Assembly: GCF_013394165.1 (NCBI RefSeq)
Contig: NZ_CP041330.1
Coordinates: forward strand, 1,294,501 to 1,358,500
Source: Pseudoalteromonas sp. Scap06
GTDB taxonomy: Bacteria; Pseudomonadota; Gammaproteobacteria; Enterobacterales; Alteromonadaceae
Direction: 5' to 3'
DNA: 64,000 bases
Within the stretch, counting starts at the first letter, position 1. The number at the start of each line of letters is the position of its first letter. Positions 34,667 through 44,426 of the stretch are shown here, in pieces. The notes beneath the pieces were generated by a model. It made no database searches. It saw only the letters and a list, made by a program, of their open reading frames with translations, and was not told the DNA's origin. The position numbers and the translations under genes are program-made.

Positions 34667-37384
34667 ATGAAAAAATCAACTCTTGGTTTAGCTGTAATTG
34701 CAGCAATCCCAATGTTCTCAAGTGTTCAAGTTTTAGCTGCAGACGAAGCAGTAAAGTCAATTGAAAAAATTCAAGTAACGGGTTCTCGTATCAAGCGTTC
34801 AGACATGGAAAACGCAAGCCCAGTTACACTTATCGGTGCTGATGACATTCAAGCTATGGGTGCAACAAGTATTGATAGTGTTTTACAAAAAATGACCGCT
34901 ACGGGCGGTGCAATGACCAACCCAGGTATTAATAATGGTTCGGGTGGCAACGCACGTATCGATTTACGTGGCTTAGGTGCTAACCGTACATTAGTACTTG
35001 TTAATGGTCGTCGTATGATTGCATCAGGTACTGGTGCAGCATCAACGGTTGATTTAAACACTATTCCGGTTTCGATGATCAAACAAGTAGAAGTACTTAA
35101 AGATGGTGCATCTGCTGTATACGGTACTGATGCGGTAGCAGGCGTAGTCAATATTATCTTAAAAGATAATTTTGAAGGCCTAGACATGAACGTAAATTCT
35201 GCAATTACCGGTGAAGGCGATGCAACAGAAAACTCTATAGATTTCACTGTGGGTAGCTCTTTCGATAAAGGTAATATCGTTATCGGCATGCAGTACACAG
35301 ATCGTGGTAAAGCATCACAAGCAGATCGTGGCTTTTCAGATTGCCCAATCGCAGAAGATGCAAACGGGTTAAACTGTAACGGTGGTTCTGTTTATGCTGA
35401 GGGTGGTCACATTTGGCAAGACAGTACTACAACAGCATTAAACGATAAAGGCGAAGAAGTTAGCGTTGGCTTGGCACAAGGCGACAACGGTTTAAGTGGT
35501 CAAGGTGGTCTACACCCATTTACTGATGCTGATCGTTACAACTTTTCACCAACAAGTTACTTATACACGCCAATGGAGCGTTTAAATTTAACGGGTATTG
35601 CAACTTACGAAATTAGTGATGATACAAGTTTATTCGCTGAGTTCACTTACACCAAGCGTTGGTCAGAGCAGCAAATGGCACCACAACCTGTATGGTTTGG
35701 TTTTAAATATGATGAATCAATGGGTGACTCACTTCTTGGTCAATCATACACAAGTAAAGTAGACCGTAACGGTGATGGTTACGCAGATGTAGATGCTGAT
35801 GGTAAATACATTACTGAATCTGCAAACTATGCGTACGGTGATGATCTTTTCTACGGTCGCCGTATGTCTGATACTGGTCCACGTATTTTTGAACAGTCAG
35901 TTGACACTGTTCGCGCCGTTGTTGGTGCTGAAGGTTTTGTAGGCGATTACTCTTGGGACGTTTCAGCGAACTTCGGCCGTAACGATTCGGTTGATAAGTT
36001 AAGTAACTTACACAACATGGGTGCGATCGGCGATAGTATTTTACGTACCGTAGATGGCGAAGTTGAGGGCACATTTAACCCGTTAGATCAGTCTGCTTGG
36101 ACTTCAGAAGATTTCCGTAAAAATGTATACACAGAAGTAAATAATGGTGGCAGCCAGTTATTCATTATCGCGGCATCTGTTTCTGGCGAGTTATTTGAAT
36201 TACCTGCAGGTTATGCAGCATTTGCTGCGGGTGTAGAGCGTCGTCAAGAAAAAGCGTGGTTCACACCAGATTCACTAACTGCGCAAGGCCTTGCAAATGA
36301 CCCTATGGTTGAACCAACAGCAGGTGGCTTTGATGTAAACGAAGCCTATGTTGAATTTGCGCTTCCACTACTAACAGATGCACCATTTGCGCAAAATGTA
36401 GAGCTTAGTGCCGCTATTCGTGCATTCGACTACAGCACGTTTGGTTCTGATAATACATGGAAATTAGGTTTAACATGGAAAGCAAATGATGAATTAATGC
36501 TACGCAGCGTTGTTTCAACGGCTTTCCGTGCTCCAACGGTTTCAGAATTATACTCAGGTAACTCTCCATCATTTAATCAAGTTGAATTCCCTGGTGCACA
36601 AGAGCAGGCTGAAGTAACTGTTGGTGGTAATGATGCATTAACACCAGAAGAAGCTGATACATTTACTGCGGGTATCGTGTATGAACCGCAGTGGTTTGAT
36701 GGTTTCTCAATGACACTTGATTACTACTCAATTGAAATTGAAAACGCAATTGCAACTGTAGACAATCAATACATTGTTGATCAGTGTTTAGCTGTAGACA
36801 CTAATGCAGGTTCTGCACTATGTCAGTCAGCAAATGTAAATCTAGACTCTACGGGTCGTATTACTTTTAACAACCAATTACAAAACATTGGTTCTGAAAA
36901 GACATCGGGTGTTGATTTAAATCTTGCATACAGCTTTGAAGCAGTAGGTCTTAACTGGAAAGCGGGCTTAGATACAACTTACTTAGATGAATATGTTGTA
37001 GAAGTAACTGGTTCTCCTGTTGATTACGCAGGGTTAGTAACATCTGGTTCAGGTGGTTACGCAGATCTTAAGTCAAACCTAACCATTAATGTGTCTGGCG
37101 ATAACTGGGATGCACAATACCAAATGCGTTACATCGCGGGTATGGATAGCTACGCATGTCTAAATAAAGACACGTGTTATGCACCTACAACACCATCAGT
37201 TATCTATAGTGACCTAAGTGGTAGCTACCTAGTAAATGATACAGTTTCTCTTACTGCAGGTGTAAACAACTTGTTCGATAAACAGCCTCCTTACTACACT
37301 GGTAACAATGATTCAAACACTGACCCGTACACATACGATGTACTAGGTCGTCGTTTCTTTGCAAACGTAAACGTTAAATTCTAA
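34667..37384 (+). CDS. TonB-dependent outer-membrane receptor
   Basis: 905 residues. A signal peptide ends near VLA (about residue 24), then SIEKIQVTGSRIKRSDMENA, the TonB-box region typical of Alteromonadales receptors. The plug domain is recognised by ARIDLRGLGANRTLVLVNGR, TVDLNTIPVSMIKQVEVLKD and SAVYGTDAVAGVVNIILKD (to about residue 170). The barrel ends FFANVNVKF. The C-terminal half has conserved receptor motifs such as RSVVSTAFRAPTVSELYSG and SGVDLNLAYSF. No enzyme or transporter gene adjoins it, so the substrate cannot be guessed; relatives import peptides, sugars or nucleosides. It has its own strong terminator. Confidence 0.88.
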   Translation: MKKSTLGLAVIAAIPMFSSVQVLAADEAVKSIEKIQVTGSRIKRSDMENASPVTLIGADDIQAMGATSIDSVLQKMTATGGAMTNPGINNGSGGNARIDLRGLGANRTLVLVNGRRMIASGTGAASTVDLNTIPVSMIKQVEVLKDGASAVYGTDAVAGVVNIILKDNFEGLDMNVNSAITGEGDATENSIDFTVGSSFDKGNIVIGMQYTDRGKASQADRGFSDCPIAEDANGLNCNGGSVYAEGGHIWQDSTTTALNDKGEEVSVGLAQGDNGLSGQGGLHPFTDADRYNFSPTSYLYTPMERLNLTGIATYEISDDTSLFAEFTYTKRWSEQQMAPQPVWFGFKYDESMGDSLLGQSYTSKVDRNGDGYADVDADGKYITESANYAYGDDLFYGRRMSDTGPRIFEQSVDTVRAVVGAEGFVGDYSWDVSANFGRNDSVDKLSNLHNMGAIGDSILRTVDGEVEGTFNPLDQSAWTSEDFRKNVYTEVNNGGSQLFIIAASVSGELFELPAGYAAFAAGVERRQEKAWFTPDSLTAQGLANDPMVEPTAGGFDVNEAYVEFALPLLTDAPFAQNVELSAAIRAFDYSTFGSDNTWKLGLTWKANDELMLRSVVSTAFRAPTVSELYSGNSPSFNQVEFPGAQEQAEVTVGGNDALTPEEADTFTAGIVYEPQWFDGFSMTLDYYSIEIENAIATVDNQYIVDQCLAVDTNAGSALCQSANVNLDSTGRITFNNQLQNIGSEKTSGVDLNLAYSFEAVGLNWKAGLDTTYLDEYVVEVTGSPVDYAGLVTSGSGGYADLKSNLTINVSGDNWDAQYQMRYIAGMDSYACLNKDTCYAPTTPSVIYSDLSGSYLVNDTVSLTAGVNNLFDKQPPYYTGNNDSNTDPYTYDVLGRRFFANVNVKF

Positions 37385-37405
37385 TTTTAACTAATTAGAA
37401 TCACT

Positions 37406-37435
37406 AAAAGGCCTAGTTTTTACTAGGCCTTTTTT
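37406..37435 (+). terminator. Rho-independent terminator after the TonB receptor gene
   Basis: AAAAGGCCTAGT pairs with ACTAGGCCTTTT around TTTT and continues into a T run; also usable in reverse. Confidence 0.93.
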
Positions 37436-37480
37436 GTTGAACAAAATTAAAGAGGCACGTAAACTCAGGTAAGTAAAATT

Positions 37481-37486
37481 AGGAGG
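37481..37486 (+). promoter_or_regulatory. Strong Shine-Dalgarno that fixes a TTG start
   Basis: AGGAGG lies five bases before TTG at 37492. The next in-frame ATG is 33 codons further on and has no comparable site, so TTG is the preferred start of the following gene. Confidence 0.75.
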
Positions 37487-37491
37487 CACCA

Positions 37492-38859
37492 TTGTTAAAG
37501 CAAGACGAAAACTTATCGTTTGTTATTGAACCGCAATTATCACCGCGTGCAGAGCAGCGTCTCGATCTTTATTTTTCTATCCCAAATGAAATGGGAATTA
37601 ATGCACAAACACTCAGCGAAGAGACTTACTTTAATAACCAATTTAAATCTTTTGTAGCCTATAACGCGAATAACATTCACCTTCCATTAGTGCGAAGCCG
37701 CTTTGTGAGTAAAAACAAAGGTGAGCAGCAAGACTACCGACAAAATTTAAATTTATATTGTTATCAAGTACGTCTCGCCATTGATGCTGATATTAAAGAT
37801 GCGTTAAAAATTCAAGAAAGCGATGAATTTTATCAACGGGCCATGGAGCTTTGCGAGCAAAGCCAAAGCTTACTCAGAAAACTCAGACGTTACACCCCAG
37901 ATAACGAAAAGCTGATCCCGTTTTATACCAATGCTGATAATTACCTAAGTTGGCAAATTGAACAAACTTTTTTAAAGCTGCTTGATGAAGGGCCGCGCAG
38001 TAGCGATCACGCAAAAGAGCGAAATGACTTATTAAACTTTTGTAAGTCAGAAAGTGACTACCGAGCAGAGCAACAATATAATTCTGACTCAACACTTAAA
38101 GACGCCAACAGAATCACTAATAAAATGCGCCTATTGCAGCGTTTAATAGAGCATGGTGTGATTTTGCAGCGCCAAACCCGTTATCTTAATAGTTATTTAA
38201 AACGCTTGGTAAAAGGCTCTGTAACAGCCGTTATAATGGCTTTTGTGATGGTGGTTATTTTAAATGCACGTTCTACCTTTACTGAAATAACCGCTTCACT
38301 GATTTTGATTTTAGGGGTTATTTACGGGTTAAGAGAGATATTTAAAGAGGATATCACTCGTATTATTTGGCGTGCTATTGTGCGAGGACGGCCAAAATGG
38401 CGCTTTATTTTTAAAAACAGTATTACAAAAGATAAAGTAGCGAGTCAGTTTATTTGGTTAGAATATACGCGGTTTAAAAAAATCCCTAAAGAAGTTAGGA
38501 AAATTTTCTCTAAGCGTCGTCAGCAAAATAAACAGGCGGCGCAATGGCTGCATTTTGCTAGTGAAACGCGGGTCAGTGCTAAAGAATTTTTGCCAGGCTA
38601 CGATAGCTTACAACAAACATTGCAATTTAATCTTGCACCATTTGCACGTTATTTAAAAAAGGGGGAAGGGAAGCTCTACCATTTAGAAAATAATAAAATC
38701 TCTAAGCAAGGAGTTGAAAGACGCTACCAATTAAATATGGTACTCGTTCAGACTGAATCTGATAATGCGCTGTATCAGCGCTATAAAATCACTTTAAATC
38801 GCAGTAAAATTGTTAATATAGAGCTGATTTACACCAGCGACAGTAAAAAAGAGGAATAA
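37492..38859 (+). CDS. Membrane protein of unknown function with two central helices (TTG start)
   Basis: 455 residues, not recognised. Residues 1-235 look cytoplasmic and mostly helical, with many Gln, Arg and Asp residues. Two hydrophobic helices follow (about 243-262, VTAVIMAFVMVVILNA, and 267-285, ITASLILILGVIYGL). The C-terminal 165 residues are basic and again cytoplasmic (WRAIVRGRPKWRFIFKNSIT, KIFSKRRQQNKQAAQWLHFA). The C-terminus ends KIVNIELIYTSDSKKEE. There is no signal peptide. Monocistronic and convergent with the small lipoprotein gene downstream. The soluble-hairpin-soluble layout suggests a membrane-tethered scaffold or sensor, but nothing in sequence fixes a function. Confidence 0.7.
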   Translation: MLKQDENLSFVIEPQLSPRAEQRLDLYFSIPNEMGINAQTLSEETYFNNQFKSFVAYNANNIHLPLVRSRFVSKNKGEQQDYRQNLNLYCYQVRLAIDADIKDALKIQESDEFYQRAMELCEQSQSLLRKLRRYTPDNEKLIPFYTNADNYLSWQIEQTFLKLLDEGPRSSDHAKERNDLLNFCKSESDYRAEQQYNSDSTLKDANRITNKMRLLQRLIEHGVILQRQTRYLNSYLKRLVKGSVTAVIMAFVMVVILNARSTFTEITASLILILGVIYGLREIFKEDITRIIWRAIVRGRPKWRFIFKNSITKDKVASQFIWLEYTRFKKIPKEVRKIFSKRRQQNKQAAQWLHFASETRVSAKEFLPGYDSLQQTLQFNLAPFARYLKKGEGKLYHLENNKISKQGVERRYQLNMVLVQTESDNALYQRYKITLNRSKIVNIELIYTSDSKKEE

Positions 38860-38891
38860 CACAGGTTATTCCTGTTTTTACTTAAACTAAA

Positions 38892-39146
38892 CTATTTATC
38901 CGTTAGTCCTTTTTTGCTGTATAGCGTTACTTTGTCTGATACTAAGGTAATTTCGATATTTTTAGCGTCATTACCCCAAGTACAGCTGGTATGCAGTGTT
39001 TTTTCTACACAATTATCAGCACTGCCTAAAAGAGCTTCAACTTCTGTTTTATCCATACCTATTTTAATCTTTTCGTAATTTTCTAAGCTTACTTTTGAGC
39101 AAGCTGCAAGACTGAGTGCTGCAAAAATAATAAAAAGTTTCTTCAT
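38892..39146 (-). CDS. Small lipoprotein with BamE/SmpA-like fold (DUF3862-type)
   Basis: 84 residues. A lipoprotein signal ends at LAAC (Cys16). The mature part, SLENYEKIKIGMDKTEVEAL, LGSADNC and TSCTWGNDAKNIEITLVSDK, has the helix-helix-beta pattern with YxKIKxGMxxxEVxxLLG shared by DUF3862 and BamE-like proteins. Exported to the outer or inner membrane face; role unknown. The stop is 26 bp from that of the convergent membrane-protein gene. Confidence 0.75.
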   Translation of the reverse strand: MKKLFIIFAALSLAACSKVSLENYEKIKIGMDKTEVEALLGSADNCVEKTLHTSCTWGNDAKNIEITLVSDKVTLYSKKGLTDK

Positions 39147-39172
39147 TGCTACTTCCTTTGAAATGAGTATTG

Positions 39173-40009
39173 TTAATGATTAAATTTTCGAATTTGCACA
39201 ATCATCCCTATACGAGGGTGATCAAAATAATGAATGTCTTCACTGAACACTCGTCTAAACTGTGAAAAGCGGGCTGACTCTAGATCGCCATTGTTACGTC
39301 TTTCATTTATATCAAAGTGTGCATTAATGAATAAGTAATGGCGCAAATGTATTTTGAATAGGCCATCTAATTCCCATTTCATTTCGGGAGATTGGACTTC
39401 GTCAAACAGTGGCTCAGGCGTATTTATTAAGCTAATAAAATCAGAATCTGCGTAGCTAATCGTGGTGTTCATATTGTTTTTTAATTGGCTGCCTGCAAAC
39501 AAGTGAATGCTAGGCGAACGTGATTTGCTCGCACCTTCAAATCGCCACCCAGTATGTAATAAAGGAGTTAACCCTTTACGGTCTAGGGCTTGACGTTGTG
39601 ATTCAAACTGCAACTGCTCAGGGGCTAACAGGTAAGTTTGCTCCATCGTCTCTTGTGCAGGTGCTTGAGGGATCACTGGCAGTACATCGTAACTCTTGAC
39701 ATAATCAATGCTGTCGTTACACGCTGCTGACTGAGGGTTTGAGTTGACTAGAGTGTCAGCAAAGGTACGCTTTTGAAAACGCGGATCGCCGTTTATACAT
39801 GCGTCCATTGCTTGGCTTTTATAAACAGGGCTTAGTAAATCTAAGGTGTTTTTATCTTCAATGGCGTCGTGCTTTAAGCTAAAGTCTTCTTGTAGGTATG
39901 GGGCAAAGGGTTGTTTAAATATCAACACTTCTACTTCAAACCAACGCTCTGCAAATGCAGTACTACTAAACAAGCAGCATAAAACAACCAGCGATTTTTT
40001 CAGCAACAT
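39173..40009 (-). CDS. csiV: CsiV-like peptidoglycan-binding periplasmic protein
   Basis: 278 residues with a cleaved signal peptide ending at AFAE. The mature start RWFEVEVLIFKQPFAP, and the C-terminal DGLFKIHLRHYLFINAHFDI and HYFDHPRIGMIVQIRKF, are hallmarks of CsiV, described in Vibrio cholerae as a peptidoglycan-binding partner of LpoA that supports PBP1a. Its gene directly follows mfd there as well. The start codon overlaps the mfd stop by one base (TAATG), so the pair is translationally coupled. Confidence 0.82.
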   Translation of the reverse strand: MLLKKSLVVLCCLFSSTAFAERWFEVEVLIFKQPFAPYLQEDFSLKHDAIEDKNTLDLLSPVYKSQAMDACINGDPRFQKRTFADTLVNSNPQSAACNDSIDYVKSYDVLPVIPQAPAQETMEQTYLLAPEQLQFESQRQALDRKGLTPLLHTGWRFEGASKSRSPSIHLFAGSQLKNNMNTTISYADSDFISLINTPEPLFDEVQSPEMKWELDGLFKIHLRHYLFINAHFDINERRNNGDLESARFSQFRRVFSEDIHYFDHPRIGMIVQIRKFNH

Positions 40010-43000
40010 TAATGGCTAACCTTTTTTTTGAAATCTGCAATCATAGCAGTGATCATTTTTAAGCGTTCACGGGCATTCGCCTCGCTAATGGCAAAGCGTA
40101 ATTTATTTGCGCCATCCATCTTATAAATATGTGGCGCACTTTGTATCAAACCAATAATGAAGCTAGGATTAACCTTAGTGTTTTGACTAAACTCAAAGTA
40201 GCCCCCTTTCGGGTTTGCCTCTATTTTAGTTATGCCTAAATTACTCGCTTGCATCTTTAGTTGTTGTAAACTAAATAAGTTTTTAGCTGCATCAGGTAAC
40301 AAACCAAAGCGGTCTATTAATTCTACCTGCAGCTCATCAATATCAGCAAGGTTAGCACAACTTGCTACTCGCTTGTACATACCTAAACGCGCGTTAACAT
40401 CATGAATATAATCATCAGGTAACAAGGCAGGTAACTTTAAGTCTACTTCTGTTTGTTTTTGTAATAGATTTTCAAGGGTTGGCTCTTGACCATTTTTAAG
40501 TGCGTTAACGGCTTGCTCAAGCATTTCCATGTATAAATTAAAGCCAATGGTTTGCATTTGCCCTGATTGATCATCGCCTAATAGCTCACCCGCACCACGA
40601 ATTTCTAAATCATGAGTTGCTAAGGCAAAGCCTGCACCTAAATCTTCCAATGATGCAATCGCATCTAAACGTTTTTTCGCATCTTTAGAGAGTGCCTTAG
40701 GGTTACCGGTAAGTAAGTAAGCATAGGCTTGATGATGGCTTCTACCTACACGTCCGCGCAATTGGTGTAGCTGAGCAAGACCAAGTTTATCGGCTCTATC
40801 CATAATTATGGTGTTTGCTGTGGGCACATCAATACCGGTTTCAATAATCGTGGTACACACAAGGACATTGTATTTTTGATGATAAAAATCGGTCATTATT
40901 TGCTCTAGCTCTTGCTCTCGCATTTGACCATGTGCAGAGGTTACTGTTGCCTCAGGCACCCATTCGCTAATTTCTTGAGCGACACGTTCAATGGTTTCTA
41001 CGTTGTTATGTAAAAAGTATACTTGGCCGCCACGTTTAATTTCACGTAGTACCGCTTCGCGAATAAGCTCTTCGTCGCGTTGGCGTACAAAGGTTTTAAC
41101 CGCTAAACGTTTAGCCGGTGGAGTGGCAATAATTGATAAATCACGCATGCCACTCATCGCCATGTTTAATGTACGCGGAATAGGGGTTGCGGTCAGAGTG
41201 AGTATGTCTACATCAGCTCTCAGAGCTTTAATTTTTTCTTTTTGACGAACCCCAAATCGGTGTTCTTCATCAACAATTAACAGGCCTAAATCTTTAAAGT
41301 TGATATCTTGTTGAATCAATTTATGAGTGCCAATAACCACATCTAGCTTGCCATCATTCATTCTTTCAAGGGTTTCTTTTTGCTCTTTGGCCGAATTAAA
41401 ACGCGATAGCACCCCCACTTCAATTGGAAAATCAGCAAAGCGGTCTTTAAAATTATCGTAGTGTTGTTGAGCAAGTAGGGTGGTAGGGACTAAAATAGCC
41501 ACCTGCTTATTATCGTTAACCGCTACAAAGGCTGCCCGCATAGCTACTTCGGTTTTACCAAAACCAACATCACCACATACTAAACGATCCATGGCTTGTT
41601 TTGACTGCATGTCACCAAGTACCGCTTCAATGGCGTTACGTTGATCATCTGTTTCTTCAAACGGAAAGCTATCACTAAATTGGCGATAAGCTTGGCCATC
41701 AAGCGTAAACTTATTACCAGGCTTAGCCTGGCGTTGTGCGTAAATATCGAGTAACTCAGCAGCCACATCACGGACTTTTTCAGCGGCGCGTTTTTTTGCT
41801 TTATCCCAGGCATCAGAGCCGAGCTTATGCAGTGGCGCACTGGCCTCTTCACCCCCAGAGTAACGACTAAGCATATGAAGTGCCGATACCGGCACATACA
41901 GTTTTGCTTCACCTGCATAAGTAATGGTCACAAATTCAGTCACCACACCGGCGGCATCAATCGTTTGCAGCCCTTGATAACGGCCCACACCATGGTCAAG
42001 GTGCACAACCGGTTGTCCTTCTTTAAGCTCTGCTAAGTTACGAATTAACGCGTCTTGGCTTGCTTCATACTTGTGCTTACGGCGTCTGCGTTGTGATACT
42101 TTGATCCCAAGCAATTCTTGCTCGGTAATAATGCTCAAGCTTGGTTTAGTACTAAGCACCACACTTTGCTCAAGCGGACTGACAATTAAACCAACGTCAT
42201 TACTGCTGTTGGTAAACTGCTCAAAGCTATCAAATTCTTTAAATTTTAAGCCGCTGGGTTTTAATATACTCAGTAATGATTCGCGTCGACCGTCCGACTC
42301 AACACTAATAACCACTCGGCCTTTTTTCTTTTTTTGCTCAGCTACATAGTTAATAAATGCATCGTAGGGTTGATGTTGTTTATGATCGATGCGTACATTG
42401 GGCAATTCATTAACTGCGAGATTTTTATTGCCCGCTTTTGTGCCTAACTTTGCTTGCGATAGACGAATGCGGCCATAATTGCCTAAATTAGAAAACAGCT
42501 CATTAATTGGCTGATATAACTCATCGGGTGGTAATAGTGGGCGTAGAGGATCTACACGGCGGTTCTCATAGCGTACATTAACATCGTGCCAAAAGTTATC
42601 TGCTGCATGCTCTAAATCTCCTAATTGCATGACGGTTGTTGAGTCAGGCAAGTAGTCGAAAATGGTTGCTAAGCCTTCAAAAAACAGCGGCATGTAATAT
42701 TCTATACCTGCTGGCCAATTGCCTTTGCTGACCTGCATGTAGACAGAGTCTTGCTCAGCACTTGCGCCAAATTTTTCACGATAGCTTATTCTGAAACGTT
42801 CAATATCTGATTCGTTAGTAGGAAACTCATGAGCAGGTAGTAGCTCAATTTTTTCTACTTTATCGTCTGAGCGCTGAGTTTCCACATCAAATAAACGGAT
42901 GGTATCAAGCTCATCATCAAAAAAGTCGAGCCTAAATGGATGCTTACTCCCCATGGGGTATAAATCAACAATTGAGCCGCGTATAGCGTACTCGCCATGC

Positions 43001-43482
43001 TCCATGACTTGTTGCACATGTAAGTAACCCGCTTGCTCTAAATTGTCCCGCAGAGCATGGGTGTCTAATCTATCGCCTACTTTAAAATTCAGCGTTGAGC
43101 CGTATATAAATGATGCTGGGGCGGTGCGCAGCATCAAGGTTGATACCGGAACAATGAGCACGCTTTGTTGCTCTTTTTTCAGTGTATTGAGTGTTGCTAA
43201 ACGTGCTGAAATAATATCTTGGTGGGGAGAGAAGTGATCATAAGGCAATGTTTCCCAATCTGGAAAAACCATTACTGGGTTATCAGGCAGCAAGTACTCT
43301 AATTCTGTTTCAAGGCGCAGAGCACTTGGGGTATCAGGGGTAACAATTAACACTAAGTTGTCTTGCTGCTTAACACCTTGTGCAATAGCAATGCTTAAGC
43401 CACTGCCTAGAAGTTCGCCCCATTGAATTTTATCTTTTTGAGATTTTACCCAAGGCAAGGCTGCCCATTGCTCAAACGCCAT
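40009..43482 (-). CDS. mfd: Transcription-repair coupling factor Mfd
   Basis: 1157 residues (E. coli 1148). The N-terminal UvrB-like region has LVIVTPDTPSALRLETELEY and VFPDWETLPYDHFSPHQD. The RNA polymerase-interacting region GQPVVHLDHGVGRYQGLQTI lies near 490. RecG-type helicase motifs: VCGDVGFGKTEVAMRAAF, DEEHRFGVRQKEKIKAL, LTATPIPRTLNMAMSGMRDL, TTIIETGIDVPTANTIIMDR and QLRGRVGRSHHQAYAY. It removes RNA polymerase stalled at lesions and recruits UvrA. Cotranscribed with csiV. Confidence 0.97.
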   Translation of the reverse strand: MAFEQWAALPWVKSQKDKIQWGELLGSGLSIAIAQGVKQQDNLVLIVTPDTPSALRLETELEYLLPDNPVMVFPDWETLPYDHFSPHQDIISARLATLNTLKKEQQSVLIVPVSTLMLRTAPASFIYGSTLNFKVGDRLDTHALRDNLEQAGYLHVQQVMEHGEYAIRGSIVDLYPMGSKHPFRLDFFDDELDTIRLFDVETQRSDDKVEKIELLPAHEFPTNESDIERFRISYREKFGASAEQDSVYMQVSKGNWPAGIEYYMPLFFEGLATIFDYLPDSTTVMQLGDLEHAADNFWHDVNVRYENRRVDPLRPLLPPDELYQPINELFSNLGNYGRIRLSQAKLGTKAGNKNLAVNELPNVRIDHKQHQPYDAFINYVAEQKKKKGRVVISVESDGRRESLLSILKPSGLKFKEFDSFEQFTNSSNDVGLIVSPLEQSVVLSTKPSLSIITEQELLGIKVSQRRRRKHKYEASQDALIRNLAELKEGQPVVHLDHGVGRYQGLQTIDAAGVVTEFVTITYAGEAKLYVPVSALHMLSRYSGGEEASAPLHKLGSDAWDKAKKRAAEKVRDVAAELLDIYAQRQAKPGNKFTLDGQAYRQFSDSFPFEETDDQRNAIEAVLGDMQSKQAMDRLVCGDVGFGKTEVAMRAAFVAVNDNKQVAILVPTTLLAQQHYDNFKDRFADFPIEVGVLSRFNSAKEQKETLERMNDGKLDVVIGTHKLIQQDINFKDLGLLIVDEEHRFGVRQKEKIKALRADVDILTLTATPIPRTLNMAMSGMRDLSIIATPPAKRLAVKTFVRQRDEELIREAVLREIKRGGQVYFLHNNVETIERVAQEISEWVPEATVTSAHGQMREQELEQIMTDFYHQKYNVLVCTTIIETGIDVPTANTIIMDRADKLGLAQLHQLRGRVGRSHHQAYAYLLTGNPKALSKDAKKRLDAIASLEDLGAGFALATHDLEIRGAGELLGDDQSGQMQTIGFNLYMEMLEQAVNALKNGQEPTLENLLQKQTEVDLKLPALLPDDYIHDVNARLGMYKRVASCANLADIDELQVELIDRFGLLPDAAKNLFSLQQLKMQASNLGITKIEANPKGGYFEFSQNTKVNPSFIIGLIQSAPHIYKMDGANKLRFAISEANARERLKMITAMIADFKKKVSH

Positions 43483-43532
43483 TAATTACTCCATTAAATT
43501 AGGCTCTTAACGAGTAAGAACCACATTATTAT

Positions 43533-44426
43533 TTAGTCACGGTAAATTTTTGTTAAATCTTGATAATGATCAATTCTACGGTCGCGTAAATACGGCCAGA
43601 TACGTCTTACGTTCTCACTGCGTTTTTGATCAAGTTTTACCATTAATATTTGTTCATTTTGGTTATCAGCCTCTGCCAAAATCTCGCCTTGAGGGCCTGC
43701 AATAAACGAGTTGCCCCAAAATTGAATGCCGTCACTTTGACCGCTCGGGTCGCTTTCATGACCAACCCGATTACAGCTAATCACCGGAACGCCATTAGCA
43801 ACCGCATGCGCTCGCTGTGAAATAACCCAAGCATCTTTTTGGCGGGTTTGCTCATCTTTATCATCGCGTGGATCCCAGCCAATAGCTGTTGGGTAAATTA
43901 AAAGCTCAGCACCGGCCATTGCCATTAAGCGCGCGGCTTCAGGAAACCATTGATCCCAACACACCAGTACACCTAGTTTACCTACAGAGGTTTGAATAGG
44001 CTCAAAGCCTAAGTCCCCAGGGGTAAAGTAAAACTTTTCATAAAACCCAGGGTCGTCTGGAATATGCATTTTACGGTATTTACCTGCAATACTGCCGTCT
44101 TTTTCAAGCACCACGGCGGTATTGTGATAAAGACCCGTAGCACGTTTCTCAAATAATGAAGCCACAATAACAATACCGAGTTCTTTGGCGAGTTCGCCTA
44201 AAGTGTTGCTACTTGGGCCTGGTATTGTTTCTGCTAAATCAAATACATCAACGTCTTCGGTTTGGCAAAAATATAAACTGCGGTGTAACTCTTGTAATAC
44301 AACAAGTTGCGCGCCTTTACTAGCTGCATCGCGAATGCCCGCAATTGATTTTTCAATATTATGTCCAGCGTTGTCACTGTTGCTTTGTTGCACTAAGGCA
44401 ACTGATAAATGTGCAGGGCTTGTCAT
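43533..44426 (-). CDS. aguB: N-carbamoylputrescine amidase
   Basis: 297 residues, a carbon-nitrogen hydrolase (nitrilase) with triad E46 (VVLQELHRSLYFCQ), K119 (KYRKMHIPDDPGFYEKFYF) and C156 (VLVCWDQWFPE). The insert SLYFCQTED and PDDPGFYEKFYFTPG are typical of the plant/bacterial AguB group. It converts N-carbamoylputrescine to putrescine, CO2 and ammonia. The start overlaps the aguA stop (ATGA), giving the two-step arginine decarboxylase route to putrescine from agmatine. Confidence 0.95.
   Translation of the reverse strand: MTSPAHLSVALVQQSNSDNAGHNIEKSIAGIRDAASKGAQLVVLQELHRSLYFCQTEDVDVFDLAETIPGPSSNTLGELAKELGIVIVASLFEKRATGLYHNTAVVLEKDGSIAGKYRKMHIPDDPGFYEKFYFTPGDLGFEPIQTSVGKLGVLVCWDQWFPEAARLMAMAGAELLIYPTAIGWDPRDDKDEQTRQKDAWVISQRAHAVANGVPVISCNRVGHESDPSGQSDGIQFWGNSFIAGPQGEILAEADNQNEQILMVKLDQKRSENVRRIWPYLRDRRIDHYQDLTKIYRD

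Noticed and set aside
35811-36074. Minus-strand frame inside the TonB receptor at 34667
   Set aside because: Antisense to a conserved receptor; no start signals.
41580-41918. 112-codon minus-strand frame within mfd
   Set aside because: Alternate-frame shadow of mfd, which is intact and conserved across this stretch.
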